Source of the DNA: Planctomycetaceae bacterium UBA4655
Lineage (GTDB): Bacteria > Planctomycetota > Planctomycetia > Pirellulales > UBA1268
Length of the DNA: 29,232 nucleotides
NCBI GenBank assembly: GCA_002405515.1
Contig: DHLZ01000304.1
Span: 1-29,232 of the forward strand
Reading direction: 5' to 3'
Under the pieces are notes generated by a model that did no database searches, was not told the DNA's origin, and was given only the letters and a program-made list of their open reading frames with translations. Of the stretch, positions 7,516 through 17,100 are shown piece by piece. Position numbers and translations under genes: made by a program. Numbering within the stretch: position 1 is the first letter of the stretch; each line of letters opens with the position of its first letter.

Positions 7516-8522
7516 GCGACGGCCCCCGCCCGCTGCGGCTTCGCGGCTTCCAGGGCGAACGGCGCCGCCCCGGCCCGGATCGCGAGCACGACGCTCGCCG
7601 CGAGGATCGCCATCCCGAGCACGACGTGGAGCGTCACCACGACCGAGCCCTGGAGGCTGCGGGCCACGACGGGGCCGGTGGGAGCGATCGCATCGAGCAT
7701 GGTGCCCTGCGCGACCGCGGGCACGCCCCAATTGGCGACCCACGCCGCTCCGCCTAGCAGCACCTGGCAGGCGATGAGCAGGAAGACGACCGTCGCCCAT
7801 CCCCGCTGGGCCGGGCCCGGCCGCCGCCATGCCGCCGCGGCCGAAACGGCGGACAGCACCGCCACGACCGCCGCTCCCACGAGGTGCACCACGACGATCT
7901 GCCGAAACGTCTGCGGGTCGAGCGAGGCGTCGAGGTGCCGCAGCTGCGCCCCCGCCACCAGCTGGATGTAGCTTGCGGCCACGAGGCAGGCCGAGGCCGC
8001 CGGGAGCACGTTCGCGTCTCCCGCTCGAACCGCTGGCTCGCCGTCCGACCGCCGGGACGGCTTCGAACCGCTCGCCGTGAGGGTGGCGATCGCGACGGCG
8101 ACGGCGAAGAACAACGGACCGGTGCAGGCATGCACCTTCGCGATCGTGCGGTCGTCGAGCAGCACCCTCGCGCCCCCCAGAAGCCCCTGGACGATCACGA
8201 GCGCCACCGCGGCCACGACGAGCCAGCGGACGATCCGCCGTCGCTCCTGGAGGAACGTCGCCGCGGCGAGCACGAGCGCCACCATTCCGGCGGCGGCGCC
8301 CAGGAGCCTGTGACCATGCTCGAGGAAAAGGTCCCACGGTCCGTGGAGCCATTCGGAGAGCGGAAACAGGAACATGTTGTGGCCATACGTCGCCGGCCAG
8401 TCGGGCACCGCCATCGCGGCGTCGAACGTGGTCACGAGCGCCCCGAAGCAGAGCAGCACCGCCGTGACCGCCACGAGCAGGCAGGCGACGGCGTGGGGCC
8501 AGTGGATGGAGCGAATGGACAT
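7512..8522 (-). CDS. ctaA: Haem A synthase (COX15/CtaA family)
   Basis: Membrane enzyme that oxidises the methyl group of haem O to a formyl group, giving haem A for the oxidase. The 336-residue protein has about eight hydrophobic helices arranged as two four-helix halves. Conserved histidines are visible in EHGHRLLGA, KVHACTGPLFF, VVVHLVGA and TLHVVLGMA, fitting the haem-ligand pattern of the family. The VPDWPATYGHNMF segment near the N-terminus is typical. A Gly/Arg/Ser-rich cytoplasmic linker of about 30 residues (near TASGSKPSRRSDGE) separates the halves. The ATG at 8520-8522 is chosen because it directly precedes the first helix and lies 22 bases after the ctaD stop; the upstream extension in this frame is arginine-rich and not family-like. 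Confidence 0.94.
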   Translation of the reverse strand: MSIRSIHWPHAVACLLVAVTAVLLCFGALVTTFDAAMAVPDWPATYGHNMFLFPLSEWLHGPWDLFLEHGHRLLGAAAGMVALVLAAATFLQERRRIVRWLVVAAVALVIVQGLLGGARVLLDDRTIAKVHACTGPLFFAVAVAIATLTASGSKPSRRSDGEPAVRAGDANVLPAASACLVAASYIQLVAGAQLRHLDASLDPQTFRQIVVVHLVGAAVVAVLSAVSAAAAWRRPGPAQRGWATVVFLLIACQVLLGGAAWVANWGVPAVAQGTMLDAIAPTGPVVARSLQGSVVVTLHVVLGMAILAASVVLAIRAGAAPFALEAAKPQRAGAVA

Positions 8523-8544
8523 CGAAGGATTGCCCCGACCTCGC

Positions 8545-10362
8545 CTAGTGCGCCATCGCTGGGTGTGCAACTGCGGGCATCGCCACGGGCGGATCGGTCT
8601 GCATGAGATGGTCCTTCTCCATGCCCGGAACCGAGAACTCATACGGCCCGCGGTGGACCACCGGCTGGAAGTCGAAGTTGCCGTGGCCGGGAGGGCTCGG
8701 GGCGGTCCATTCGAGCGTGTTCGCGTTCCACGGGTTCCGCCCCGCGACCGGCCCGAAGAACATGCTCCAGAAAAAGTTCACGGCGAAGATCGCCTGGGAG
8801 GCCACCATCCCGATCGCGCACCAGGTCATGAAGGCGTTCATCGGCTGGAGATGATGGAACGTCTCGTAGTGGTAGGCGTCGGCGAGCCGCCGCGGAAAGC
8901 CCACCGCCCCGAGGATGTGCATCGTGAAGAACGTGCCGTTGAGGAAGACGAACGTCAGGAAGAAGTGCACCTTCCCCCAAAACTCGTTCATCGTCCGCCC
9001 GAACATCTTCGGGAACCAGTAGTAGATTCCCGCCCAGACGCCCATCGCGGTGCCCGCGAAGAGGACGTAGTGGAAGTGGGCCACGATGAAGTAGGTGTCG
9101 TGGATGAAGATGTCGACCGGCGTCGCGGCCATGAAGATTCCCGACAGGCCGCCGATGATGAACATCGACACGAACGACATCGCAAACAGCATCGCCGTCG
9201 TGAACTGGATGCGGCCGCCCCAGAGCGTGCCGAGCCAATTGAACGTCTTCACGGCGCTCGGCAGGGCGATCATGATCGTCGACACCATGAACGTGATGCC
9301 GAGGGCGGGGTTCATGCCCGACATGAACATGTGATGGCCCCAGACGATGAAGCCCAGCCCAGCGATGCCCGCGATCGAGTAGACCATCGGCCGATAGCCG
9401 AAGAGCGGCTTCCGGGCGAAGGTCGTCATGATGTCGGAGACCATTCCCATCGCCGGCAGGATCATGATGTAGACGGCCGGGTGGCTGTAGAACCAGAAGA
9501 GGTGCTGCCAGAGCAGGGGCTGCCCGCCGCCCGCACCAACCATGGCGTTGTTGACGACGTTGCCCTCCGGGGAGAAGAACCCCGTGCCGAGCATCCGGTC
9601 GCCAAGCTGCATGAAGCCCGCAGCGGTGAGCACCGGCAGCGCGAACGCCTGAAGCACGGCCGTGATGAACATCGCCCAGATCGTCATCGGCAGGCGGAAC
9701 ATCGTCATGCCGGGAGCCCGCATCAGGATGATCGTCGTCATGTAGTTCACGCTGCCGAGCATCGAGGAGACGCCGACGAACGTCAGGCCCACGAGCCAGA
9801 GCGTCTGCCCCATGCCGCTTCCGGGGCTGGACGCGGGGTTCGTGGAGAGCGGCGGGTAGCTGGTCCAGCCGCCCGCGGCCGCCCCACCCTCGACGAAGAA
9901 GCTCGCCCCGAAGGCGATGAACGCCGGCCACATGAACCAGTACGACAGCATGTTGAGCGTCGGAAACGCCATGTCGTCGGCGCCGATCATGAGCGGAATC
10001 AGGAAGTTGCCGAACGCCCCCGCGAGGATCGGGATGATCACGAGGAAGATCATCACCGTCGCATGCATCGTGAAGAGCATCGTGTAGAACTCGGGGCTCA
10101 TCTGGCCGCCCTCCTGGGCGAAGAGCTTGCCGAGCACCGGAACGTCGGACCACGGCCAGGCCACCTGCCAGCGGACTGCCAGCGCGAGCAGGCCGCCGAT
10201 GAGGAACCAGAGAAGCGTCGAGAAGAGGAACTGCAGGCCGATGACCTTGTGATCCTTCGAGAAGACGTAGGTCGAGAGGAACGCGGCAACCGGACGGGAC
10301 CTGGGGGCCGGTTTCGAAGGCAGGGTCGCCGGGGCTCCGGCGGGAATCGTGGCGGTACTCAT
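8545..10362 (-). CDS. ctaD: Cytochrome c oxidase subunit I (A2-type haem-copper oxidase)
   Basis: Catalytic subunit that reduces O2 to water and pumps protons; 605 residues with twelve core helices and an extra region at the N-terminus. Haem and copper ligands are all present: H100 (low-spin haem), H294, H343 and H344 (CuB), H429 (haem a3) and H431 (low-spin haem), with the cross-linked tyrosine Y298. The D-pathway aspartate is kept in GADDMAFP (D130) and the K-pathway lysine is K372 in SAVKTFNWLG. The helix VI sequence is YSHPAV, so the glutamate of the A1 type is replaced by alanine and a Tyr-Ser pair precedes it; this is the published signature of A2-type oxidases. The start codon overlaps the subunit II stop (ATGA), indicating coupled translation. 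Confidence 0.98.
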   Translation of the reverse strand: MSTATIPAGAPATLPSKPAPRSRPVAAFLSTYVFSKDHKVIGLQFLFSTLLWFLIGGLLALAVRWQVAWPWSDVPVLGKLFAQEGGQMSPEFYTMLFTMHATVMIFLVIIPILAGAFGNFLIPLMIGADDMAFPTLNMLSYWFMWPAFIAFGASFFVEGGAAAGGWTSYPPLSTNPASSPGSGMGQTLWLVGLTFVGVSSMLGSVNYMTTIILMRAPGMTMFRLPMTIWAMFITAVLQAFALPVLTAAGFMQLGDRMLGTGFFSPEGNVVNNAMVGAGGGQPLLWQHLFWFYSHPAVYIMILPAMGMVSDIMTTFARKPLFGYRPMVYSIAGIAGLGFIVWGHHMFMSGMNPALGITFMVSTIMIALPSAVKTFNWLGTLWGGRIQFTTAMLFAMSFVSMFIIGGLSGIFMAATPVDIFIHDTYFIVAHFHYVLFAGTAMGVWAGIYYWFPKMFGRTMNEFWGKVHFFLTFVFLNGTFFTMHILGAVGFPRRLADAYHYETFHHLQPMNAFMTWCAIGMVASQAIFAVNFFWSMFFGPVAGRNPWNANTLEWTAPSPPGHGNFDFQPVVHRGPYEFSVPGMEKDHLMQTDPPVAMPAVAHPAMAH

Positions 10363-11144
10363 GGCATTGCCTCTCCGTTCTCGGGCTGCGTCGCTTCCTG
10401 CTCGAGGTACATTCGCTCGAGCCAGGCGTCGAACTCGGGCCGGGTCACGAACGTGACGCGGCCCTTCATCTTGTAGTGGCCCCAGCCGCAGAGCTCGGCG
10501 CAGACGAGGTCATACTCGCCCGTCTCCTTCGCCTTGAACCAGACCGGGATCTTCATGCCGGGCACGGCGTCCTGCTTCACCCGCAGGTTGGGCAGGAAGA
10601 AGCTGTGGAGCACGTCCATGCTCTTGAGCTGCACGAGCACGTCCTCGTCCACCGGCAGATGGAGGTCGTTCACCAGAAAGAGATCGTCGGGCGTGCCGAG
10701 CTGGCCGTCACGGCCCGGATACCGCAGCCGCCACTCGAACTGCCTCGCCACGACCTCGACCGTCGGCGCCATCACCGGCCGCCGCATCTTCACGTCGGCC
10801 CAGGTGTTCATCTGGTAGATCGCCAGGAAGAGCAGCACGACCGCGGGGATGATCGTCCAGACCACCTCGAGCGTGTGGCTGCCATGGATGTAGGTGGCAG
10901 GCCCCTTCGCGATCGACTCGTCGTACTTCCAGATGAACCAAAAGAGCAGCAGCTCCGTCGCGATGAAGACGACGCCCGTGAGCGCGAGGATGAAATAGAA
11001 GAGCCCGTCGATCTGGCTGCCATGTTCGGACACGTCCTTCGGGAGCCAGACGTCGATCGACGGCGCCACGGCGAAGACCGCGACGCCCAGCACCGGCACC
11101 GCGAGGAACAACAGGCTCCAGAAGATCCCTGCGAAGCGTTTCAT
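10359..11144 (-). CDS. ctaC: Cytochrome c oxidase subunit II (CuA subunit)
   Basis: Receives electrons at the binuclear CuA centre on the outer face of the membrane and passes them to subunit I. The 261-residue protein has a hydrophobic N-terminus (residues 8-28, signal or first helix), two transmembrane helices (about 46-73 and 92-112) and a C-terminal cupredoxin domain. All CuA ligands are present: H180, then C215, E217, C219, H223 and M226 in CAELCGWGHYKM. There is no CxxCH site, so unlike many A2 (caa3) oxidases this subunit has no fused cytochrome c domain; a separate dihaem cytochrome lipoprotein is encoded directly upstream. The stop overlaps the ctaD start by four bases. Confidence 0.97.
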   Translation of the reverse strand: MKRFAGIFWSLLFLAVPVLGVAVFAVAPSIDVWLPKDVSEHGSQIDGLFYFILALTGVVFIATELLLFWFIWKYDESIAKGPATYIHGSHTLEVVWTIIPAVVLLFLAIYQMNTWADVKMRRPVMAPTVEVVARQFEWRLRYPGRDGQLGTPDDLFLVNDLHLPVDEDVLVQLKSMDVLHSFFLPNLRVKQDAVPGMKIPVWFKAKETGEYDLVCAELCGWGHYKMKGRVTFVTRPEFDAWLERMYLEQEATQPENGEAMP

Positions 11145-11190
11145 GGACCCGGCGAAGCCTTTCGTGAGGTTGTCTGCGAGGTGAGAGGAG

Positions 11191-12480
11191 TCAGCGTCCG
11201 GAGGCGACCATCGACCTGTCGGCTCCGAGTTCGCCGTCGAACTCGTAGGGAAGCGAACGGATGTAGTTCACGATGTGCCAGATTTCCTCGGGCGGAATCG
11301 TCCCCTTGGCGGCCGGCATGGGCGCGCCATGAATGCCTGCGTGGATCCGGTAGTAGAGGTCGAGAGGCCGCCGACCGCCTCGATAGACGGCCTGCCGCAG
11401 GTTCCGCGGCGGAATCGTCCGCGGCCGGAGCGAGTCACCGTCGAGCACCTGCCGGCTCTTTTCGAGCCAGGCAAGCGTGGCCTTGTGCTCCGCCAGCTCG
11501 TCGGGGCTCATCTCGGCCGTGGAGGTCTTCGCCGCCTGCTCGCGGCTGCCCGCGATCTCCCTGCCGAAATCCACGATCGCCTTGTTCCAGTCGTCGTAGT
11601 CGTTGGCCTGACCATCGCCGAGCGCGGTGACGCCATGGCACTTCACGCAGTTCGCCTTGTCGCCGTGGAACAGCTCCTTCCCCTTCGCGATCGACGCGGC
11701 CAGATCGATGTCGGCCGGCATCTCCGGGACCGGGATCGCCGCGTCGGCCGCCGACTTCCACTTTTCCGCCACGCCGGCAAGCACCTCGTCCACGAGGAAC
11801 TCCCGCGTTTCGGGCAGTTTTCCCTGCGCGTCGTCGTCGAGCTCGAAGTAGGCCTGCATGAGCTTGATCTCCGTCTCGCCCCGCATGCTGAGGTACTTCA
11901 CGTACTCGACGAGGGCATCGACCTGGGCATCGCCGAGCAGGGCGAAGGAGGGCATCGACGTGCCGACGATGCCGTTGTGGAGAATCCGCTTCAGGTCGGC
12001 GTGGGTCGGCTTGTCGGCCCGCTCCGTGCTCTTGAACTTGAACACGCCCGGACGGTAGTCGCGGGGATAGGGATTCAGGAACGCCGCCGTGGGGCCGAGC
12101 CCGTCGCCCGTGATGCCGTGGCAGTGAACGCAATGCTCGCGATAGAGGCCGTTCTTTCGACCCACGATGTCGCTTCTGACCGGCCCGGCCGCGAGCAGCA
12201 GCTTCGCCTCGTCGAGCCCCGTCTCCGGCAGCGCGACCGGTTCGTCGGGCGTGCCGAACATCGCCTCGACGATCGTCGCCACCTGCCGCTCCTGATCCGT
12301 GGTGAGCCGCTGCTTTGCGGCCATCACCATGTTGGTCCGGAACGATGCGGCGGGGGTCGGCCCACAGCCGACGGCGAGGACGGTCACCAGGAGGCCGAGA
12401 GACGCCGCAACATGGAGCGACAGCACGGGGCGGACCGACACGGGCTGCGTGGACGTGTGCTTCGACATGGCCTTCGTCAT
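11191..12480 (-). CDS. Dihaem cytochrome c lipoprotein
   Basis: This 429-residue protein is a likely electron carrier tethered to the outer face of the membrane. It has a lipoprotein signal ending in lipobox LAVG-C39, and two class I type cytochrome c domains. Haem 1 binds at C117-H121 (CVHCH) with a probable Met ligand in GTSMPSFALL; haem 2 binds at C278-H282 (CVKCH) with a probable Met ligand in HGAPMPAAKG. A helical, charged segment of about 90 residues follows haem 2 before its Met-bearing part, which is longer than in simple cytochromes. The start ATG at 12478-12480 shares one base with the upstream stop (TGATG). Directly before oxidase subunit II, it is a good candidate to donate electrons to CuA, replacing the fused cytochrome domain of caa3 enzymes. 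That role is inference. Confidence 0.92.
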   Translation of the reverse strand: MTKAMSKHTSTQPVSVRPVLSLHVAASLGLLVTVLAVGCGPTPAASFRTNMVMAAKQRLTTDQERQVATIVEAMFGTPDEPVALPETGLDEAKLLLAAGPVRSDIVGRKNGLYREHCVHCHGITGDGLGPTAAFLNPYPRDYRPGVFKFKSTERADKPTHADLKRILHNGIVGTSMPSFALLGDAQVDALVEYVKYLSMRGETEIKLMQAYFELDDDAQGKLPETREFLVDEVLAGVAEKWKSAADAAIPVPEMPADIDLAASIAKGKELFHGDKANCVKCHGVTALGDGQANDYDDWNKAIVDFGREIAGSREQAAKTSTAEMSPDELAEHKATLAWLEKSRQVLDGDSLRPRTIPPRNLRQAVYRGGRRPLDLYYRIHAGIHGAPMPAAKGTIPPEEIWHIVNYIRSLPYEFDGELGADRSMVASGR

Positions 12481-13397
12481 CAACCTCCCAGGAGAGCGGC
12501 GGGCACCTCGATCGTGCCGAGATCCATGGTGCCGTCCGGATCGATCTTCACCTGAAACCTGCCCTTGGCGTTCCACTTCACGGACGGCACATCGAGCCCG
12601 AGCACCTGGTTGGCCGCCATCGACCGGGGGTGCCAGGCCTGGAACTCGATCGTCTCGCCGGCCGGCAGATCCGGAATCGTGAACGACCCATCGCCGCCGC
12701 TCACCGCGACGTAGCCGTCCTTGCGGAAGATCATGTACGCCTTCATCCAGGGATGAATGTTGCACGTCACCGACTGCGGCATGCCCATTTCGCCCGTGGG
12801 AACATACGAGACGGTCTTGCCCACCTCGATGATCTGGTTGAACGCCGTTCCGGCGATGTTCGTGTTGTGGCCGATCGGATCGCTGTTCTTCACGGCGATG
12901 GGCCGACCGACGCGGGCCGCGAGCACCTGTGAAAGGAACTCGCATTCCTTCTGGTCGAAAACGACCGGTTCGGAAGGGGGCGACGCATCCTTCACGCGGC
13001 TGGTCTTGCGGGCGAAGACGACGACGTCGGCCAGGCCCTTGGTCGACGGATCGACCCGAAGCGACCTGTCGAGAAGCTTCTTGCCACCCTTCGTGCACAC
13101 CTCCGTATCCTTGTCGACGACGAGCGGCCGGTCAGCCGGCACGGCGCCGACGAAGACGAAACGCCCCTTGAGCGCGCCCCAGCCCGATCCGGTCGAAACG
13201 ACGGCCGCCGCCTCGCCGCCGCCGGTCGATGCCGTCACGAGTTTATCTCGGATGGCGGTGGACGCCTGCCGGTCCGGGCCGGGAGTGGCCACCCTCGGCT
13301 TGCCGCAGCCGACCGAAGCGACGGCGACGAAGGCCACGCTCGAGGCCGCAAGCCGCACGGCCGTATTTCCGCGACTATTTCTGAAACATCTTCCCAT
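12480..13397 (-). CDS. Predicted blue-copper (cupredoxin-like) lipoprotein
   Basis: This 305-residue protein has a lipoprotein signal with lipobox ASVG-C (about residue 28) and is a paralogue of the protein encoded just upstream. A type 1 copper site can be proposed: H177 in DPIGHNTN, then C212, H215 and M218 in CNIHPWM, which has the same C-x2-H-x2-M spacing as amicyanin. Around this lies a beta-rich domain, beginning WGALKGRFVFVG and closing with a carboxypeptidase-regulatory-like stretch (GSFTIPDLPAGE) that is probably why related proteins are often named after that domain. The ATG at 13395-13397 gives the lipoprotein signal and overlaps the end of the preceding gene by 23 bases. A role as electron shuttle between complexes III and IV is inferred from the operon. 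Copper binding needs direct proof. Confidence 0.82.
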   Translation of the reverse strand: MGRCFRNSRGNTAVRLAASSVAFVAVASVGCGKPRVATPGPDRQASTAIRDKLVTASTGGGEAAAVVSTGSGWGALKGRFVFVGAVPADRPLVVDKDTEVCTKGGKKLLDRSLRVDPSTKGLADVVVFARKTSRVKDASPPSEPVVFDQKECEFLSQVLAARVGRPIAVKNSDPIGHNTNIAGTAFNQIIEVGKTVSYVPTGEMGMPQSVTCNIHPWMKAYMIFRKDGYVAVSGGDGSFTIPDLPAGETIEFQAWHPRSMAANQVLGLDVPSVKWNAKGRFQVKIDPDGTMDLGTIEVPAALLGG

Positions 13398-14139
13398 CGA
13401 GCACGATCTCTCCAAGGTCGTTTTCACCGGCCGCGATCTTGAGCTTCTTCCGGCCCCTGGCCATCTTCTCGGCCTTGCCGCCGACGGTGGCCTCGCCCAG
13501 GTATCCGGCCTTCTCGTGCCAGAACTGGAATTCCAGTTCCCCGGCGGGCAGGTTCTTGATCTCGAACGAGCCGTCCGGCTTCGACACGGCCGCATACGGA
13601 TTGTCGCGGACCACGACCCAGGCCTTCATCCAGGGATGGATGTTGCACGTGATCGCGGCCGGGATCGCCTCGTCCAACTTGAACGTGGCCGTCGCTTCGC
13701 CGTTGGCCGGAATGATCTTGTTTTCGGCCGGATTCTTGATCGTCTGGACGTTGCTGTTGTGGCCGACCGTGTCGGAATTCTTGATGACGAACGGCTGGCC
13801 GGTCTGGACGAACACGACGTGCGGCTCGAATCTGCAGTCCTTGTTGTCCATGACGGCCTTCACGTTCTTCAGGGCCGCCATGTCGGGATGCACCTTCACG
13901 TCCTTGTCGCGGACGAACACGACGACGTTTGCCACGCCGCCATCCGCCCCGACGACCAGCTCCTCGGAAACCAGCTTGTGCTTGCCGCAGACCTCGGCAT
14001 CCTTGTCGGCCTTCAGGGCCGCCGCCTGCGGGGCCGCTCCGCCGAACTTGAACCGCCCCTTGAGCGTGCCCCACTCCTCGGCGGAGACAACGGTCGAGCA
14101 GAGAAGAAGAGCGACTGCGGCGAAGGAACCGAATTTCAT
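13375..14139 (-). CDS. Predicted periplasmic blue-copper (cupredoxin-like) protein
   Basis: This 254-residue protein has a cleavable signal peptide (about residues 1-20, ending VVSA) and no lipobox, so it is probably soluble outside the cytoplasmic membrane, in contrast to its lipoprotein paralogue next door. Copper ligands are proposed at H127 (DTVGHNSN) and C165, H168, M171 (CNIHPWM), an amicyanin-like loop. The N-terminal stretch WGTLKGRFKFGG and the C-terminal GSFEIKNLPAGELEFQFWHE align with the paralogue over nearly the full length. The ATG at 14137-14139 is used because the signal peptide begins there; nine additional upstream codons are possible. It follows the octahaem cytochrome gene by 30 bases. 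It may carry electrons from complex III to the oxidase, which is inference from position. Confidence 0.85.
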   Translation of the reverse strand: MKFGSFAAVALLLCSTVVSAEEWGTLKGRFKFGGAAPQAAALKADKDAEVCGKHKLVSEELVVGADGGVANVVVFVRDKDVKVHPDMAALKNVKAVMDNKDCRFEPHVVFVQTGQPFVIKNSDTVGHNSNVQTIKNPAENKIIPANGEATATFKLDEAIPAAITCNIHPWMKAWVVVRDNPYAAVSKPDGSFEIKNLPAGELEFQFWHEKAGYLGEATVGGKAEKMARGRKKLKIAAGENDLGEIVLDGKMFQK

Positions 14140-14169
14140 GGCTGTCTCGCTTTCAATGAGGCCCAACGG

Positions 14170-17100
14170 TCACTGCTGCGGAGCCGGCCGCGCCGTCCCC
14201 TGAATCGGACTGACGCCGACCTCTTGGATTGTACGTTCAGGCACCCGCAGGGGGAGTGTCGGTCGGCCGCCGACACGCGAAGAAGCTCCTCGTTCGTCTG
14301 CCGGCTGCGGCCTCGACGACTGCGGAGCCGCCGCTGGCGAGGCGGCCGGGGCCGGCTGCCTGAGGAACGCTTCGAGCGAGAGGTTTCGCTTGGCGAACGC
14401 GTCGAAGTGCATGAGCAGATCGGTGAGCGCGGCGACCTGCTGCTCGCTCGTGCCGCGGTAGAGATCCTGGCTCACGGGCTGGTCGAACGGAATGTTCACC
14501 GGCATGCCCGTGTACGGCAGGAACCGCTTCGGGTTCGCGATCCAGTCGTGGGTGTAGTCGGGCCTGAGCCTCTGATGGATCCGTTCGAGCTGCGGAGCGA
14601 GCGCCTTCGGATTGCCGGGCGGTGAGTAGCTGCCGAGCAGGTGGCACTTCACGCAGTAGTTGCCGTTGGTGACGATCTTGAGCGCGTCGGAGAGGTGGCC
14701 CGGGTGCGACGCCTCCGCCGTAGCGAGCGACGACTGCTCGTAGCGGGCATCGTAGTCATACGGGAAGTCGGCCCCGTCGACCGCCGCGAAGTAGTTCACG
14801 AGCTTGCCCGACTCCTCCGATCCGAAATGGAACTTCGGCATCCGCAGCACCGCCGCCGGACGGATCGTGTGCGGCTCGAGCAGGAAGCGGTGAAGCCAGC
14901 CGGTCTGGACCTTGAGACCTTCTCCCGCCAGCGGGGGCGGCAGCCAGCCCCACGCGTCGTCGGGCTTCACGTTGGGATTGATCGCCTTCTCGTCCCGGAT
15001 CACCACCGGGAAGAGGAGCCTCGCGAGATCGCCACCCCGCGCCGGATACCGCTTGCCGGCCGCAAGAGCGTCGTCGGGCACCAGCAGGTTCTGAGCGCCG
15101 ACCGGCCGTGGCTTGCCGTCCACGAGGGCGTCCTTGAAGAGCATGAACGGATGATGGACAACCGCCTCCGCATCCCCCTCCTCGACCGGCACCCCATCCT
15201 CGTCCACCCGCTGCGGACGGCCCGTCTCGGGGTCGAGCACCGGCATGCCATGGAGCACCGCCTTGCGGCGGCCTTGCCGGTCGGTCGCGAGTGACTCGTT
15301 GACCTGCTCGGACGTGAATCGCGGAGCGAGGAACGGATAGTCGGCAACCTTCGGCGAATCGCGGAGCGACTCCGGCCTGTAGCGGATGTCCCAGCGGTCG
15401 AGTTCGAGCGAGTGGCAACCGCCGCAATTGTATTGCTCGGCGACCTTGAGGCCGTCGAGCCTCGCCTGCTCCCGCGGCCCCGGCGTGTTCACGAACTGCG
15501 GCGCCGGCGGCTCGGCCACGAGCCCCAGAACGAACGTCATCACCGCCTCCCGCTGCGCGTCGTTGAACGGGAACTTCGGCATCCGGTATCGCTCGTTGTA
15601 CGACTTGTTTTCGGCCTTCTTGTAGTCGTAGCTCCGCGGTGCCCGAAGTTTCTGCCAGAGGAAGCCCTGGCGGTCATGCGCGAGCAGCCGCGAGAGGAAA
15701 TAGCCCGTGTCGGGATCGACCGACTCGGGGCTGACGTGCGGCTCTTCGGTGCTCGCGTAGGCCAGGTCGGACGCCACCGTCGGATCAGGAGGGACGGTCT
15801 TTCCACTCTTGTCCATGGCCGCCGGCCCATGCGCATTAGCGTGGCCATGATGACCGCCGCCATGGGGATCATGCCCGGCAAGCTGCGCCATGACGAAATG
15901 CGAGACCTGCTCGAAGGCGATCTTGGACGATTCCTTCCGGCCCCAGTCGGCGAGCGCCGCACCGGCCGGCTTGGCATCCTCGAAGCCCGGAATGTCGTGG
16001 CAGGAGTAGCAGGCTAGCTTCGCGATCGTTTTCTTCCCGACGTACTCGAGGAGTTTGCGATCGCGGTCGGCGGCGTCGGCCGTGAGCCCCAGGAGCATCC
16101 GTTCGTCGCCCTGGATCGAGGCCATCTCCCGCGGAAGGCCGCCCTTCGCATACTCCTCGGCCTTCACGGCCGGAAAGCGGTCCTTCAGATACATCACCGC
16201 CAGTTCCTCGGTCGCCTTCCGCTCGTCGACGGTCAGCGAGTCGGCCGCGGGGATGCCGGTCGGCTTCCAGCCATCGTTCGACGCCATCAGGTACGCCGTC
16301 GCGTCGGCGGCCGGGTCGCTCAGCCGCCCATCGGCGAGCTTCACCGGCTCGAGCAGGACGTTCGGCATGATCGTCTTCGGATGGTAGCGGGCGGGCTCCC
16401 GGAGCCAGCTGTAGAGCCAGGCCGGGCCGTTCTTGTTCGAGGCGACTTTCGCCCCCATTCGCGACAAATTCGGGCCGTGCGTGCTCTTCGCCTCGGGAAA
16501 ATCCGAGTGCTGGTGGCAGGCCAGGCAGCCTCGAACCTGGAACACCTTCTTGCCCCGCTCCACGTCGGGAGCGGCGGTGATGCCCTCATAGGGCTTCACG
16601 AAGTCGAACGGTTGGCTCGACGCCGACAGGTAGCTGATCATCGAACGGATCTCGATCGGCTCGTACCGCTCGCTCTCCTCGAGCCCCTTCCCCGAGAGAT
16701 GCTCCCAGAGGCCGAAGAACTTCGGCATCTTCGTCGAAGGCCGGAAGTCGGTCGGATCGCGGAGCCACGAGTAGGCCCAGTCGAAGCCGACCTTGTCCTT
16801 CACGTGTCGCAGGCTCGGGCCGACCTTCGGCAGGGAACCGGGCGTCTCGGGATCCTTGAGCAGCACGGCAAGCTGGTGGGAACGCGGCGACAGCTTGGCC
16901 TCGTCTCCCGCGCGGGCGTCGATTTCGATCGCCTCGCGGAGCCGCTCGCGGGCCACGCGGCCGTCCGGCCCGCCCTCGACATCCTTCGCCCACCGCTCCG
17001 CGGTCGGGCCGAGCTTCGAAAGCCCCGGATCCGAGAGCACGGCCTGCGCCACCTCGTGGTAGTTGGGGGAGAGCCGCATGTCGGGCCCGATCCGCTTGTC

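Noticed and set aside
8374..10476. 700-codon open frame on the plus strand opposite ctaD
   Set aside because: The product is a run of His, Arg, Glu and Asp with no fold, typical of antisense reading of a GC-rich membrane-protein gene with all its catalytic residues on the other strand.
10359..11144. Cytochrome c domain fused to oxidase subunit II
   Set aside because: The only Cys cluster is the CuA motif CAELCGWGHYKM; there is no CxxCH in the protein.
12480..13595. Longer start for the cupredoxin-like lipoprotein at 13595
   Set aside because: The extension is Arg/Ser/Pro text within the upstream paralogue; the ATG at 13395-13397 gives a proper lipoprotein signal.
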